Shown here piece by piece: positions 16,063 through 24,668 of a stretch of 64,000 nucleotides of DNA. Every line of letters starts with the position of its first letter. Position 1 is the first letter of the stretch. Below the pieces are notes generated by a model, which saw only the letters and a program-made list of their open reading frames with translations, searched no databases and was not told where the DNA came from. The stretch lies in NCBI RefSeq assembly GCF_036250755.1, contig NZ_CP109583.1, positions 1,302,001-1,366,000 on the forward strand. The letters are read 5' to 3'. The position numbers were made by a program, and so were the translations under genes. The stretch is from Streptomyces uncialis (GTDB lineage: Bacteria > Actinomycetota > Actinomycetes > Streptomycetales > Streptomycetaceae).

Positions 16063-16994
16063 CGGTCAGTCCCGTCCGCGTTCCGGGGGGTGCCGTACTC
16101 GACACTGCCGGAGGTCAGTTCCATGTAGGCCTCTTCGAGCGAGGGCTCCTGGAGGCGCAGTTCGTGCAGCCGGGTCCCGCTCCGATGGGCGAGGTCACCT
16201 ATCTGCCCGGCCGTGGCGCCGTGCACCACGAGCGTGTCGCCGTCGGCGCTCTCCACGGCGAAACCCGCCGTGGTGATCATCGGCACCAGATCCGCCCGGC
16301 CCCGCGCGTCGGGGACCCGGACCCGGACGGTGCCCAGCGCGCTGCGTCCGATCAGCTCCGGGACCGGGGTGTCGGCGATCAGCCGTCCCCGGCCGATGAC
16401 AACGACCTGGTCGGCGGTCTGCTGGAGTTCGCTCATCAGATGGCTGGAGAGGAAAACGGTGCGGCCCTCGTCGGCGAGGGACCGGGAGGTGCGGCGTATC
16501 CAGCGCACCCCGTCGGGGTCGAGGCCGTTCACGGGTTCGTCGAAGATCAGCACTCCGGAGTCGCCGAGCAGGGCCCCGGCGACCCCCAGCCGCTGGCCCA
16601 TCCCGAGGGAGAACAGCCCGACCCGCCGTCCCGCGACGGCCGTCAGTCCGACCGCGTCGAGCACCTCGTCCACCCGTCGCCGGGGGATGCCGTTGCTGCG
16701 GGCCATGGCCAGCAGATGGTTGGCGGCGGTCCGTCCCGGGTGCATTGCCTTGGCGTCCAGGAGGGCGCCGACCTCCCGCAGGGGGCGGCGCAGATCCTCG
16801 TAGCGGCGTCCCGCGACCAGGGCGCGGCCCGCGGTCGGGCGGTCGAGGCCGAGGATCATCCGCATGGTGGTCGACTTCCCGGCGCCGTTGGGGCCGAGGA
16901 AGCCGGTCACCCGGCCGGGGTGGACGTCGAGGGTCAGTTCGTGCACGGCGTGGACCGTGCCGTAGGTCTTGGTGAGTCCGTGCAGGGTGATCAT
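16059..16994 (-). CDS. ABC transporter ATP-binding protein (drug-export type)
   Basis: The 311-residue ATPase has Walker A GPNGAGKST (about residues 35-43), a variant signature SLGMGQRLG, Walker B VLIFDEPVNGLD and the switch His in SSHLMSE, followed by a DUF4162-like C-terminal domain (about 215-300). This domain order fits DrrA-type exporters. It is the first gene of the two-gene exporter operon. The 291-base spacer to the divergent histidine kinase gene (16995-17285) must contain the promoters of both. Confidence 0.92.
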   Translation of the reverse strand: MITLHGLTKTYGTVHAVHELTLDVHPGRVTGFLGPNGAGKSTTMRMILGLDRPTAGRALVAGRRYEDLRRPLREVGALLDAKAMHPGRTAANHLLAMARSNGIPRRRVDEVLDAVGLTAVAGRRVGLFSLGMGQRLGVAGALLGDSGVLIFDEPVNGLDPDGVRWIRRTSRSLADEGRTVFLSSHLMSELQQTADQVVVIGRGRLIADTPVPELIGRSALGTVRVRVPDARGRADLVPMITTAGFAVESADGDTLVVHGATAGQIGDLAHRSGTRLHELRLQEPSLEEAYMELTSGSVEYGTPRNADGTDR

Positions 16995-17273
16995 GTCGCC
17001 GTCCCGTCGTGGCGCCGGTCCGCCGGGAGCGGGCCGCTCAAAGGCGTTGCCAGGGGCGGGTGTCGATGGCTACGCACCGGTGGTCACCGCCGTCCGTGGG
17101 TCGTGCGCGATGGCTGTCGTCCGTGTCATGGCAGCGAGTGTGGAAGGGCGGACCGGGCCGCCGCATCGGCGGGAAGTCCATGGCGGGACCGCACTTGGGC
17201 GCGGGCCGGTCTCCTCCTTGCGTGGGGGGTGGGGAGCGACTTCCGGCGGACGACCTGTGCCGCGCGACGCCCT

Positions 17274-17279
17274 TAGGCT
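17274..17279 (+). promoter_or_regulatory. Probable leaderless -10 for the histidine kinase gene
   Basis: TAGGCT ends six bases before GTG 17286, so the transcript would begin at the start codon. No Shine-Dalgarno sequence precedes this GTG. Confidence 0.4.
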
Positions 17280-17285
17280 CGGCGG

Positions 17286-18533
17286 GTGACCAGTCGATCC
17301 AGCACCGCCGCCGGCCCCCGACCGGGCACCCCGCTCCGGGGGCGCTCACGGGGGCGGTTCGGCCGCTGCGGCCCTTGGCCGTCGGCGGTGCTACTCATGG
17401 GCGGGGCGTTCGTCCCGGCCCAGGGCGGTCCGGTCCTCGGGGCGGGGCCGGGGATGTCCACCCCGTGGGGGCTTGTGCTGGCCGGAGCGGTCGGGGCGGG
17501 TTCGGCGCTCTCGGTCCTGGCGCTGCCCAGGCTTCGCTCGGCGCCGGTGACGCCGCTGGTGGTCGTGGGGTGCGCGGGGTGGGTAGTGGCGTCGGTCTGG
17601 ACGACGCTGTGCGCGGCCTCGTACCTCGTGGCCGCCACGGTGCGGGAGCCTGCGCGCCGGATCGCGTACGTGGCGGGGGCGGTCGTCCTCGTCCTGCTGC
17701 CGACGGCGGCCGGGCTCGCGTTCGCGAGGGCGGAGGTCAGCTGGGAGGATCTGCTGCCCGCGCTGGGTGGGGCCGCCCTGTTCGTGGGGCTGCCCTTCGC
17801 ACTCGGGCTGTGGAACCTGGCCCGCCGGGACGTGGTCGAGGGGCTGCGGGAACGCGCCGCGCAGCTGGAGCGCGAGCAGGCGGCCCGCGCCGCGCGGGCC
17901 CGGGTGCGCGAACGCACGCGGATCGCCCGGGACATGCACGACGTGGTCGCCCACCGGGTCTCGCTGATGGTGCTGCACGCCGGGGCGCTGGAGGTCAACG
18001 CGAAGGACCGGGCGACGGCGGACGGCGCGGAACTCATCCGGACCACGGGCCGTGAGGCACTGGCCCAGCTCCGGGACGTGCTCGGGGTGCTGCGGAGCTC
18101 GGACGGCGAGGAGCCCGCGGTCGGGCCGCCGCCGACGCTGGTGGACCTCGCACGACTCCTCGACGAGTCGAGGGCCGCCGGGATCATGGTCACCCGGCGC
18201 GACGAGGGCACCCCGCGGCAGTTGCCCCCGCTGGTCGGGCACGCGGCCTACCGGGTGGTGCGCGAAGCGCTCACCAATGTGCACAAGCACGCCCCAGGGG
18301 CCCGTACCGAGGTGCTGGTCCGCTATCACGGGACCGGGCTGGAGATCGCGGTCCGCAACGGCGCCGACAGCGCTGCCGAGCCGCTGCCGGGCAGTGGCAT
18401 GGGACTCGTCGCGCTGCGCGAGCGTGTCGAGCTGCTGGACGGCGAGTTCACCGCGGGCGCCCGCGCGGACGGCGGATTCGTCGTCCGCGCGCGGATGCCG
18501 CTCCCTCCGCCCCGGTCGGAGACACACGGATGA
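17286..18533 (+). CDS. NarL-type sensor histidine kinase
   Basis: The 415-residue protein has four to five hydrophobic segments (about residues 30-185), then a HisKA_3 dimerisation helix with phosphoacceptor His in RDMHDVVAHRVSLMV (about 218-221) and an HATPase_c domain with N-box REALTNVHKHA and G-box GSGMGLVALRERVE. Membrane sensing with little extracellular mass suggests an intramembrane stress sensor. It overlaps the response regulator by four bases (ATGA) and is divergent from the ABC-2 exporter, which is its likely target. Confidence 0.9.
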   Translation: MTSRSSTAAGPRPGTPLRGRSRGRFGRCGPWPSAVLLMGGAFVPAQGGPVLGAGPGMSTPWGLVLAGAVGAGSALSVLALPRLRSAPVTPLVVVGCAGWVVASVWTTLCAASYLVAATVREPARRIAYVAGAVVLVLLPTAAGLAFARAEVSWEDLLPALGGAALFVGLPFALGLWNLARRDVVEGLRERAAQLEREQAARAARARVRERTRIARDMHDVVAHRVSLMVLHAGALEVNAKDRATADGAELIRTTGREALAQLRDVLGVLRSSDGEEPAVGPPPTLVDLARLLDESRAAGIMVTRRDEGTPRQLPPLVGHAAYRVVREALTNVHKHAPGARTEVLVRYHGTGLEIAVRNGADSAAEPLPGSGMGLVALRERVELLDGEFTAGARADGGFVVRARMPLPPPRSETHG

Positions 18534-19177
18534 TCCGGGTCCTGATAGTCGACGACGAGGCGCTGGTACGCGCCGGGCTGCGCATGATCCTCGGACCGGC
18601 CGAGGGGATCGAGGTGGTCGGGGAGGCCGCCGACGGGAGCGGGGCGGTGGCCGCGGTGGCCGGGCACCGCCCGGACGTGGTGCTGATGGACGTACGGATG
18701 CCCGGGATGGACGGGCTGACCGCGCTCAAGGAGGTGCGTCGCGCGGCACATCCGCCGCATGTCGTCATGCTGACGACCTTCGACCTCGACGACCATGTGC
18801 ACACGGCGCTGCGCCACGGCGCCGCCGGGTTCCTCCTCAAGGACACCTCACCGCGTGATCTGGCCGCCGCGATCCGCACCGTCGCCGAGGGCAGCGCGAT
18901 GCTCGCACCCAGGGTCACCAAACGGCTGATCGACGTGTTCGCCGGGCTGGAGTCCGCCGACGCGGTCCACGCCCGGGAACGGCTGTCGGTGCTGACAGGC
19001 CGTGAGGAGGAGGTGGTACGGGCCCTCGCCCGGGGTCTGCCCAACGCCGGGATCGGGCGGGAACTCGCCATGGGGGAGAGCACGGTGAAGGCCCATGTGA
19101 GCAGCGCCCTGGCCAAGTTGGGCCTGTCGAACCGGGTACAGGTCGCGCTGCTCGCCCGGGACGCGGGGTGGGGCTGA
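18530..19177 (+). CDS. NarL/LuxR-family response regulator
   Basis: The 215-residue regulator has a receiver domain (acidic pair Asp10-Asp11 in VDDEA, phosphoacceptor Asp in VLMDVRMPGMDG near residue 54, Lys in LLKD) and a C-terminal LuxR helix-turn-helix (about 150-212; LTGREEEVVRALARGLPNAGIGRELAMGESTVKAHVSSALAKLG). It is translationally coupled to the histidine kinase. Likely targets are its own promoter and the divergent ABC exporter; no inverted repeat could be assigned confidently as its operator. Confidence 0.92.
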   Translation: MIRVLIVDDEALVRAGLRMILGPAEGIEVVGEAADGSGAVAAVAGHRPDVVLMDVRMPGMDGLTALKEVRRAAHPPHVVMLTTFDLDDHVHTALRHGAAGFLLKDTSPRDLAAAIRTVAEGSAMLAPRVTKRLIDVFAGLESADAVHARERLSVLTGREEEVVRALARGLPNAGIGRELAMGESTVKAHVSSALAKLGLSNRVQVALLARDAGWG

Positions 19178-19493
19178 GCGGACGGCTGCACGGCTGCCAC
19201 CTGGGGGTGAGGGTTCCGGGAGTGCCCAGTTCCCGCGGTGGGCCCGGAACCGCGCAGGGTTTCTCCCAGCTGGGTCCGGGTGCGGTGGCCGGGGTGTGGG
19301 CGGCTGCCGTCGGACGGTCCGGACGGGACGGGCAGGCCTGGCGCGGTCGGGATGCGTCCTTGCGGGTGAGGCGTCGGCTACCGGGGTTGCCGGTTCGGCA
19401 ACAACTGTCGCGTGGGGGGCGGGGTTCCGCCGATGATCGGGAGAGCGGGCGTCCGGCACGGGCGTCCGGAGGAGCGAGGGTCCTGGAGGATTC
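19178..19493. other. Gene-free spacer before the epoxide hydrolase gene
   Basis: This 316-base spacer contains one perfect inverted repeat (19386-19402) and the GGAGG ribosome binding site of the hydrolase gene. I see no open frame here with a plausible start and protein-like composition. Confidence 0.5.
19386..19402. promoter_or_regulatory. Perfect inverted repeat upstream of the epoxide hydrolase gene
   Basis: GTTGCCG and CGGCAAC pair perfectly around GTT, about 92 bases before the ATG. It could be an operator for an unlinked regulator or a small transcript hairpin. Confidence 0.4.
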
Positions 19494-20474
19494 ATGTCGC
19501 GGCAGGCCATGGACGTCACCCACCGGCTGGTCCCGTCGGGGGCGGGGCGGACGCATCTGGTGGAGCAGGGCAGCGGGCCGATGGTGCTGCTGGTGCACGG
19601 GTTCCCGGAGTCCTGGTACTCCTGGCGGCATCAGCTGCCGGCGCTGGCGGCGGCAGGTTACCGTGCCGTCGCCATGGACGTCCGGGGCTACGGGCGGTCC
19701 TCCCGGCCGGCCGCCACCGACGCGTACCGGATGCGGGAGCTGGTCGCGGACAGCGCGGCGGTGGTGCGCGCGCTGGGCGAGGAGTCCGCGGTGATCGTCG
19801 GGCACGACTGGGGGTCGGCCGTCGCGGCGAACTCCGCCCTGCTCAGGCCGGACGTGTTCCGCGCGGTGGGGCTGCTCGGCGTCCCGTACACACCGCGTGG
19901 CGGTCCGCGGCCCAGTGAGGTCTTCGCGGGGATGGGCGGGGCGGACGAGTTCTACGTCTCCTACTTCCAGGAGCCAGGCCGCGCCGAGGCCGAGATCGAG
20001 CCCGATGTGCGCGGCTGGCTCGCCGGTCTCTACGCGGCGCTGTCCGGCGGCACGATGCCGGGGCCCGGCGCCCCCGACCCGCACTTCGTGCGGCGTGGCG
20101 GGACGATGCGCGAGCGGTTCCCCGCCGGGCCGCTGCCCGGCTGGCTCAGCGACGCCGAACTCGACGTCTACGCGGCGGAGTTCGAGCGGACCGGGATGCG
20201 CGGGGCCCTCACGCGGTACCGGAACATGGACCGGGACTGGGAGGATCTCGCGGACCTCGACGGCGCCCCGGTCACCCAGCCGTCCCTCTTCATCGGCGGT
20301 GGCCTCGACGCCTCCCTGGTGTGGTCGGCCGAGGCGGTCGCGGCGTTCCCCACGACGCTGCCCGGTCTGCTCTCGTCCACCGTCCTCGACGGCTGCGGCC
20401 ACTGGGTCCAGCAGGAGCGGCCCGCCGAGGTCAACCGGCTGCTCACCGACTGGCTGGCCGCGCTGCCCGGGTGA
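19494..20474 (+). CDS. Alpha/beta hydrolase, epoxide hydrolase type
   Basis: The 326-residue enzyme has the oxyanion motif HGFPES (about residues 35-40), a nucleophile elbow GHDWGS with Asp105 as nucleophile, and a C-terminal His in GCGHWVQQERP. An Asp nucleophile together with a cap region containing conserved Tyr residues (DEFYVSYF) is the pattern of soluble epoxide hydrolases. The enzyme would open an epoxide to a diol, and the physiological substrate is unknown. ATG 19494 follows GGAGG at a five-base spacing. It is not clearly in an operon with either neighbour. Confidence 0.87.
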   Translation: MSRQAMDVTHRLVPSGAGRTHLVEQGSGPMVLLVHGFPESWYSWRHQLPALAAAGYRAVAMDVRGYGRSSRPAATDAYRMRELVADSAAVVRALGEESAVIVGHDWGSAVAANSALLRPDVFRAVGLLGVPYTPRGGPRPSEVFAGMGGADEFYVSYFQEPGRAEAEIEPDVRGWLAGLYAALSGGTMPGPGAPDPHFVRRGGTMRERFPAGPLPGWLSDAELDVYAAEFERTGMRGALTRYRNMDRDWEDLADLDGAPVTQPSLFIGGGLDASLVWSAEAVAAFPTTLPGLLSSTVLDGCGHWVQQERPAEVNRLLTDWLAALPG

Positions 20475-20583
20475 GCGGGGCCCGGAGGCCGGGTGAGCCA
20501 CGGGCCGGGGCGCGGGCGGGTTCCGGCCAGGGAGTGCCGCCACCGGGACGAAAACCGCTTGCCGCCGCGGCCGGGACCGGCGA

Positions 20584-20589
20584 TAGGTT
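20584..20589 (+). promoter_or_regulatory. Probable leaderless promoter of the AAC(3) gene
   Basis: TAGGTT ends seven bases before ATG 20597, with a TTGCCG -35-like box at 20559-20564 (19-base spacer). The transcript would start at the ATG. Confidence 0.45.
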
Positions 20590-20596
20590 CACGATC

Positions 20597-21445
20597 ATGG
20601 ATGAGACCACCCTGCTCGAAAGGTCCGGCGGTCCGGTCACCCGGCGGCGGATCGCCCAGGACCTGACCGCGCTCGGACTCGGTGCCGGGGACACCGTGAT
20701 GTTCCATACCAGGATGTCGGCGATCGGCTACGTGGCCGGTGGACCGCCCACCGTGATCAGTGCCCTGCTGGACGTGGTGGGCGCCCGGGGCACCCTGATG
20801 GTGACCTGCGGCTGGAACGACGCGCCGCCCTACGACTTCGTGACCTGGCCGCAGGAGTGGCAGGACGCCCTGCGCGCCGGACAGCCCGCCTACGACCCCG
20901 TGCTGAGCGAGGCCGACCACAACAACGGCCGGCTGCCGGAGGCGTTGCGCCGCTGGCCGGGGGCCGTCCGCAGCAGGCATCCCGACGCGAGCTTCGCCGC
21001 GCTGGGCGCGCGGGCGTCGGAGCTGACGGCCGACCACCCGTGGGACGGCCCGCACGGCCCGGGCAGTCCGCTGGCCCGGCTCGCCGCGCACGGCGGACGG
21101 GTGCTCCTGCTGGGCGCGCCCCTGGACACCATGACACTGCTGCACCACTCCGAGGCGCTGGCGAAGGCCCCGGGCAAGCGGTTCGTGGAGTACGAACAGC
21201 CGGTGCTGGCCGGCGGCGAGCGTGTGTGGCGCCGCTTCCACGACATCGACTCGGAGGAGGGCGCGTTCGACTACTCCCCCGCGGTTCCCGAGGACGCGGA
21301 GCCGTTCGAGGTCATCGCGCGGGACATGCTGGCCGCGGGGATCGGCCGCGAGGGGCGGGTGGGCGCGGCGCGGAGCTTCTTGTTCGAGGCCGCCGAGGTG
21401 GTGGACTTCGGGGTCTCGTGGATCGAGGAGAAGCTGAACGGGTAG
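20597..21445 (+). CDS. Aminoglycoside 3-N-acetyltransferase family protein, AAC(3)
   Basis: The 282-residue protein matches the AAC(3)/YokD family over its whole length: VMFHTRMSAIGYVAGGPPTVISALLDVVGARGTLMV, the LPEALRRWPGAVRSRHPDASFAALG block and LLLGAPLDTMTLLHHSEALA. Members transfer acetyl from acetyl-CoA to the 3-amino group of the deoxystreptamine ring and can confer aminoglycoside resistance. ATG 20597 is chosen because of the leaderless -10 and the family-length product. No aminoglycoside biosynthetic gene is in the window, so it looks like a stand-alone chromosomal resistance-type gene. Actual activity or spectrum cannot be read from the sequence. Confidence 0.88.
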   Translation: MDETTLLERSGGPVTRRRIAQDLTALGLGAGDTVMFHTRMSAIGYVAGGPPTVISALLDVVGARGTLMVTCGWNDAPPYDFVTWPQEWQDALRAGQPAYDPVLSEADHNNGRLPEALRRWPGAVRSRHPDASFAALGARASELTADHPWDGPHGPGSPLARLAAHGGRVLLLGAPLDTMTLLHHSEALAKAPGKRFVEYEQPVLAGGERVWRRFHDIDSEEGAFDYSPAVPEDAEPFEVIARDMLAAGIGREGRVGAARSFLFEAAEVVDFGVSWIEEKLNG

Positions 21446-21532
21446 CCGGGCGCGGGGCGTTCCGCCGGAGGCCACCGCTCCGGGGCCCGGCGTAGGCACC
21501 CGGCCCCGTCCCCCGGGTCCGGCTCCAGCTCC

Positions 21533-21570
21533 GACTCCGGGTCCGTCCTCGGGTCAGGGTCCGTCCTCGG
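21533..21570 (+). repeat. Two-copy direct repeat between AAC(3) and TetR genes
   Basis: GGGTCCGTCCTCGGGTCA is repeated twice with short spacing between the convergent AAC(3) and tetR genes. The 126-base spacer shows no strong hairpin. Confidence 0.5.
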
Positions 21571-21571
21571 G

Positions 21572-22279
21572 TCAGGGCAGGAGCTGGCGGGTGAGGAGGT
21601 CTGCGGCCCAGTGCTCCCAGCGGTCGGGGGACCAGCCCTGGGTGGTGACCAGCAGCCCGTAGGTCTCCGGGCCGAGGACCGTGAACATGATGTCGGCGGC
21701 GGACCGGGCGTCATGGCCGTCGCGCAGCGGGCCGCCGGGCTCGTCGGGCGTACCGGCCTCGGTGGGCTTGCCGGTCTCGGCCGTCTTGGCCGTCTCTGCG
21801 GTCAGGGCCGTCTCGGCCGCCTTGGCGGTCAGGGCGTGCGCGAAGTGGAGCTGTACGGTGTGCCGTTGCTCCAGATTGATCCGCCACAGCGCGGCGAGTT
21901 CCGGCTCGGCCGTGGCCGCCGTGCGGACCACCTCCAGGACGGGCGCGGCCCGTTCCAGCACCCGGCGGGCCCCGGCGGCCTGCCGGGCGAGCTGAGCGGC
22001 CGGGTCGGGTTCGGCGACGACCTCGCGGGCCCAGGGGCGGTCGAGGGTGGCGGCCGGGTCGGCGTCCCCGGCGATCGCGGTGTCGAGCACCTCCCCCAGC
22101 AGAGCGCGTTTGGTGCCGAAGGTGAAGTACACGGTCTGCACGCCCACTTCGGCGGCGCGGGCGATGTCCTCGACGGTGGCGCCCGTCCAGCCGCGCTCGA
22201 CGAAGAGCCGGGCGGCGGCGTCGAGCATGCGCCGCCGGGTGCGGCGGGTCTTCTCCGCGCGGGTGAGCGGTGCGGTCAT
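21572..22279 (-). CDS. TetR-family transcriptional regulator
   Basis: The 235-residue regulator has an N-terminal helix-turn-helix (about residues 10-55; ATVEDIARAAEVGVQTVYFTFGTKRALL). The C-terminal ligand domain carries a Thr-Ala-Glu-Lys-rich repeat (about 160-195; TAETAKTAETGKPTEAG) not expected in the fold and probably a disordered insertion. ATG 22279 is chosen over the longer frame because GGGAG lies six bases upstream. It is divergent from a saccharopine-dehydrogenase-like gene, and a perfect 17-bp inverted repeat overlaps the promoter of that gene, so it most likely represses that operon. Confidence 0.88.
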   Translation of the reverse strand: MTAPLTRAEKTRRTRRRMLDAAARLFVERGWTGATVEDIARAAEVGVQTVYFTFGTKRALLGEVLDTAIAGDADPAATLDRPWAREVVAEPDPAAQLARQAAGARRVLERAAPVLEVVRTAATAEPELAALWRINLEQRHTVQLHFAHALTAKAAETALTAETAKTAETGKPTEAGTPDEPGGPLRDGHDARSAADIMFTVLGPETYGLLVTTQGWSPDRWEHWAADLLTRQLLP

Positions 22280-22470
22280 CGGTGTCTCCCTCGGGCCTGC
22301 GGTCACGTCGGCGTGCGCCCGGGGCCGGGCGGGTGGCGCGGGACGGGGCGGGGCCCGGTCGCGGTGCGGTGACCTGGGGTGGGTGGCCCCGGAGCCAGGA
22401 GTGGGTGGCCCTGCGGGGCCGGGGTGGGTGGCCCTGGGGGCCGGGATGGATGCCCGGACCCCGCCTTTCG

Positions 22471-22487
22471 CTGTAGTGACACTACAG
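22471..22487. promoter_or_regulatory. Perfect TetR-type operator
   Basis: CTGTAGTGACACTACAG has two perfect 8-base arms around a central A. It sits 16 bases before ATG 22504 and within the divergent tetR promoter region, the usual place for autoregulation and repression of the target operon. A related GACTACAG half-site overlaps codons 2-3 of the target gene. Confidence 0.75.
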
Positions 22488-22503
22488 TGTGTTTCACTGG
22501 AGT

Positions 22504-23547
22504 ATGACTACAGCGAATCCCGGTGGTCCGGCCGGGCGAATTCTGGTTCCCGGCGGCTACGGAGCGGTCGGGGCGACGGTGACCAGCACGCTCCGCGACT
22601 GGTTCCCCGGCCGGGTGGTGCCCGGCGGACGGGATGCGGCAAAGGCGGAGCGGCACGGCGGGGTCCGGGTCGACGTGGGCGACCCGGCGGGGTTCGGCGC
22701 CGTCCTGGACGAACTCGGCGATGTGACGCTGGTGGTGCTGTGCGTCGAGCCCCCGGACCAGGGCATCGCGCGGGTGTGTCTGGAACGCGGTGCGGGGCTG
22801 GTCGACATCGGTGCCACCCGGCGGCTCCTCGACGGTGTCACCGCGCTGCGGGACATCGCGGTCGGCTCGGGCGCGGCGGCCGTCCTCAGTGTGGGGGTCG
22901 CGCCGGGGCTGACGAACCTCCTCGCGCGCCGCGCCCACGAGGAGGTCGGCGGGGCGGACCGGATCGACCTCACGGTGCTGCTCGGGTCGGGCGAACGGCA
23001 CGGCGCCGACGCCGTGCGCTGGACCGTGGACGGGCTCGCCGCGCCGACCGCCGCCCGCCCCCTGCGGATCTACCTGCCCGGCCACGGGACCAGGACCGCG
23101 TACCCGTTCCCGTTCTCCGACCAGCACACGCTGGCGCGGACCCTCGGGGTGGCGGAGGTGACCACCCGGCTGTCCCTCGATTCCCGGGCGCTCACCGCGC
23201 TGCTGTTCGCCCTGCGCCGCACCGGGGCGCTGCGCGCCGTCCGCCGGGCGGGACCGCGACGGCTGCTCACGGAGGCATTCCGCCGGGTGCGCCTGGGGGG
23301 TGACCGGTTCGTGGTGCGCGCCGACGCCCACCGGGGCGGCAGACATGCCGCGTGGGCCGCCACCGGCCGGGAACAGAGCCGGTTCACCGCGCTGATGGCC
23401 GCCCACGCGGCCCGGGAGGTGCTCAGCGGCGCCGTTCCCCCGGGCGTCCACCACATCGAGGAACTGCCGGTGTTCGCGAAGCTGCCCGAAGCGCTGACCG
23501 GTGCCGGGCTCACCGTCCGGCGGCTGCTGCCCGGGGACATCCGTTGA
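22504..23547 (+). CDS. Saccharopine dehydrogenase-like NAD(P)-binding protein
   Basis: The 347-residue protein starts with a Rossmann fold (ILVPGGYGAVGATV, about residues 13-26), followed by DVGDPAGFGAVLDELGDVTLVVLCVEPPDQGIARVCLERGAGLVDIGAT, as in saccharopine-dehydrogenase-like and trans-acting enoyl-reductase-type proteins. These reduce or rearrange diverse substrates, so the reaction is not assignable. The start may be ATG 22504, with almost no leader because the operator lies at 22471-22487; GTG 22489 is an alternative. The stop overlaps the TTG of the methyltransferase gene (TTGA), so the two form a TetR-controlled operon. Confidence 0.75.
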   Translation: MTTANPGGPAGRILVPGGYGAVGATVTSTLRDWFPGRVVPGGRDAAKAERHGGVRVDVGDPAGFGAVLDELGDVTLVVLCVEPPDQGIARVCLERGAGLVDIGATRRLLDGVTALRDIAVGSGAAAVLSVGVAPGLTNLLARRAHEEVGGADRIDLTVLLGSGERHGADAVRWTVDGLAAPTAARPLRIYLPGHGTRTAYPFPFSDQHTLARTLGVAEVTTRLSLDSRALTALLFALRRTGALRAVRRAGPRRLLTEAFRRVRLGGDRFVVRADAHRGGRHAAWAATGREQSRFTALMAAHAAREVLSGAVPPGVHHIEELPVFAKLPEALTGAGLTVRRLLPGDIR

Positions 23548-24656
23548 CCGCCGACCCGCGCGGCACGGCCGCGCACCACCGGGACGGCACCGGCCCTCGG
23601 ACCGGGACCGGGCAAGGTACCGGACCCACGCATCCGCACTGGCGGGACGGCGGCCCGCGCGCGTACACCGACGCGGGCGACGCCTGGGCACACGCGGCGG
23701 ACGACGTCATGGCGGTGGCCCTCGCGGAGTCGGTCGTACCGGGGGCCGTGGGAACGGGGGCGGCCGGCAGGAGGACCGCTGGTACGGGTACCGCCGGTGC
23801 GAGGGCGGCGCGAACAGAGGCCGCCGGTACGGGGACAGCGGATGCCTGCGCAACGGGTACGGGTCGCGGGACAGCCGACGCCGGACCGCCGGGCGCGGGC
23901 ACCGGGTCGGCGGCCGACGCCTGGGCGCACCGAGCGGGAGCCGGGGTGACGGGGTCGCGGGTCCTCGACGTGGGCACCGGCTCCGGCCCCGCCGCGCTGG
24001 CCGCCGCGCGCGCGGGCGCCACCGCTGTCGGGCTGGACCGCGAACCGGGGCTGCTGCGGCTCGCCGGGGACCGGGCCCGGGACACCGGGCTCGGCGGCCG
24101 GACCCGCTTCGTGGCGGGGGACGCGACGGCGTTGCCGTTCGCGACGGACAGCTTCGACGTGGTGGTGTCCACCTTCGGGGTGATGTTCGCACCGGACCCG
24201 GTCGGCTGCGCCGCCGAACTGGTCCGGGTCTGCCGTCCCGGCGGGCTGGTGGCGGTCGCGTCCTGGACCCCTGACGGTGTGATGGGCCGTATCGCGCCCA
24301 CCGTCACCCGCCGGCTCCCGGCGCCCCCGTCCGGTCCGGTCCCCACCCGCTGGGGCGACCCCGAGCACGTCCGCCCCTGGTTCGCCCCGCTGTCGGTGAC
24401 CGTTCGTACCCGGGTGTGCGGTGTCCGGGTCGCCTACCCCTCCGTCGCGGCGGCCGTCCGTGTCTTCGAGAACAAGCCCGGCCCGCTGCGCGCGCACCGG
24501 GCCGCCCTGGAGGCGGCGGGCCGGTGGACGGCGGCACGGGCCGCGCTGTCGTCCCTGTTCGCCGAGCACAACACGGCCACCGACGGCCGCCTGGTGTGGG
24601 ACGTCCCCTACCTGTTGGTTCTCGCGCGGGTGGGCGGTACGGCTCCCCGTGCGTGA
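23544..24656 (+). CDS. Class I SAM-dependent methyltransferase with low-complexity insertion
   Basis: The 370-residue protein contains a standard class I methyltransferase core (about residues 135-260): motif I VLDVGTGSGPAALAAARAGA, GLDREPGLL, and motif II DSFDVVVSTFGVMFAPDP. Before it, after a short TDAGDAWAHAADD segment, lies a run of about 70 residues made almost only of Gly, Ala, Thr and Arg (GTGTAGARAARTEAAGTGT). A second DAWAH copy follows this run, which suggests that the run arose by repeat expansion between two copies of one motif. The TTG 23544 start overlaps the previous stop. The substrate is probably the product of the coupled dehydrogenase-like enzyme, by inference. Confidence 0.78.
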   Translation: MTADPRGTAAHHRDGTGPRTGTGQGTGPTHPHWRDGGPRAYTDAGDAWAHAADDVMAVALAESVVPGAVGTGAAGRRTAGTGTAGARAARTEAAGTGTADACATGTGRGTADAGPPGAGTGSAADAWAHRAGAGVTGSRVLDVGTGSGPAALAAARAGATAVGLDREPGLLRLAGDRARDTGLGGRTRFVAGDATALPFATDSFDVVVSTFGVMFAPDPVGCAAELVRVCRPGGLVAVASWTPDGVMGRIAPTVTRRLPAPPSGPVPTRWGDPEHVRPWFAPLSVTVRTRVCGVRVAYPSVAAAVRVFENKPGPLRAHRAALEAAGRWTAARAALSSLFAEHNTATDGRLVWDVPYLLVLARVGGTAPRA

Positions 24657-24668
24657 ACCGTCATGGGG

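Noticed and set aside
15214-16994. BceAB-type bacitracin exporter
   Set aside because: The permease is a short ABC-2 protein with about six helices and no large extracellular loop, and the regulator is of the NarL type, so the Bce assignment does not fit.
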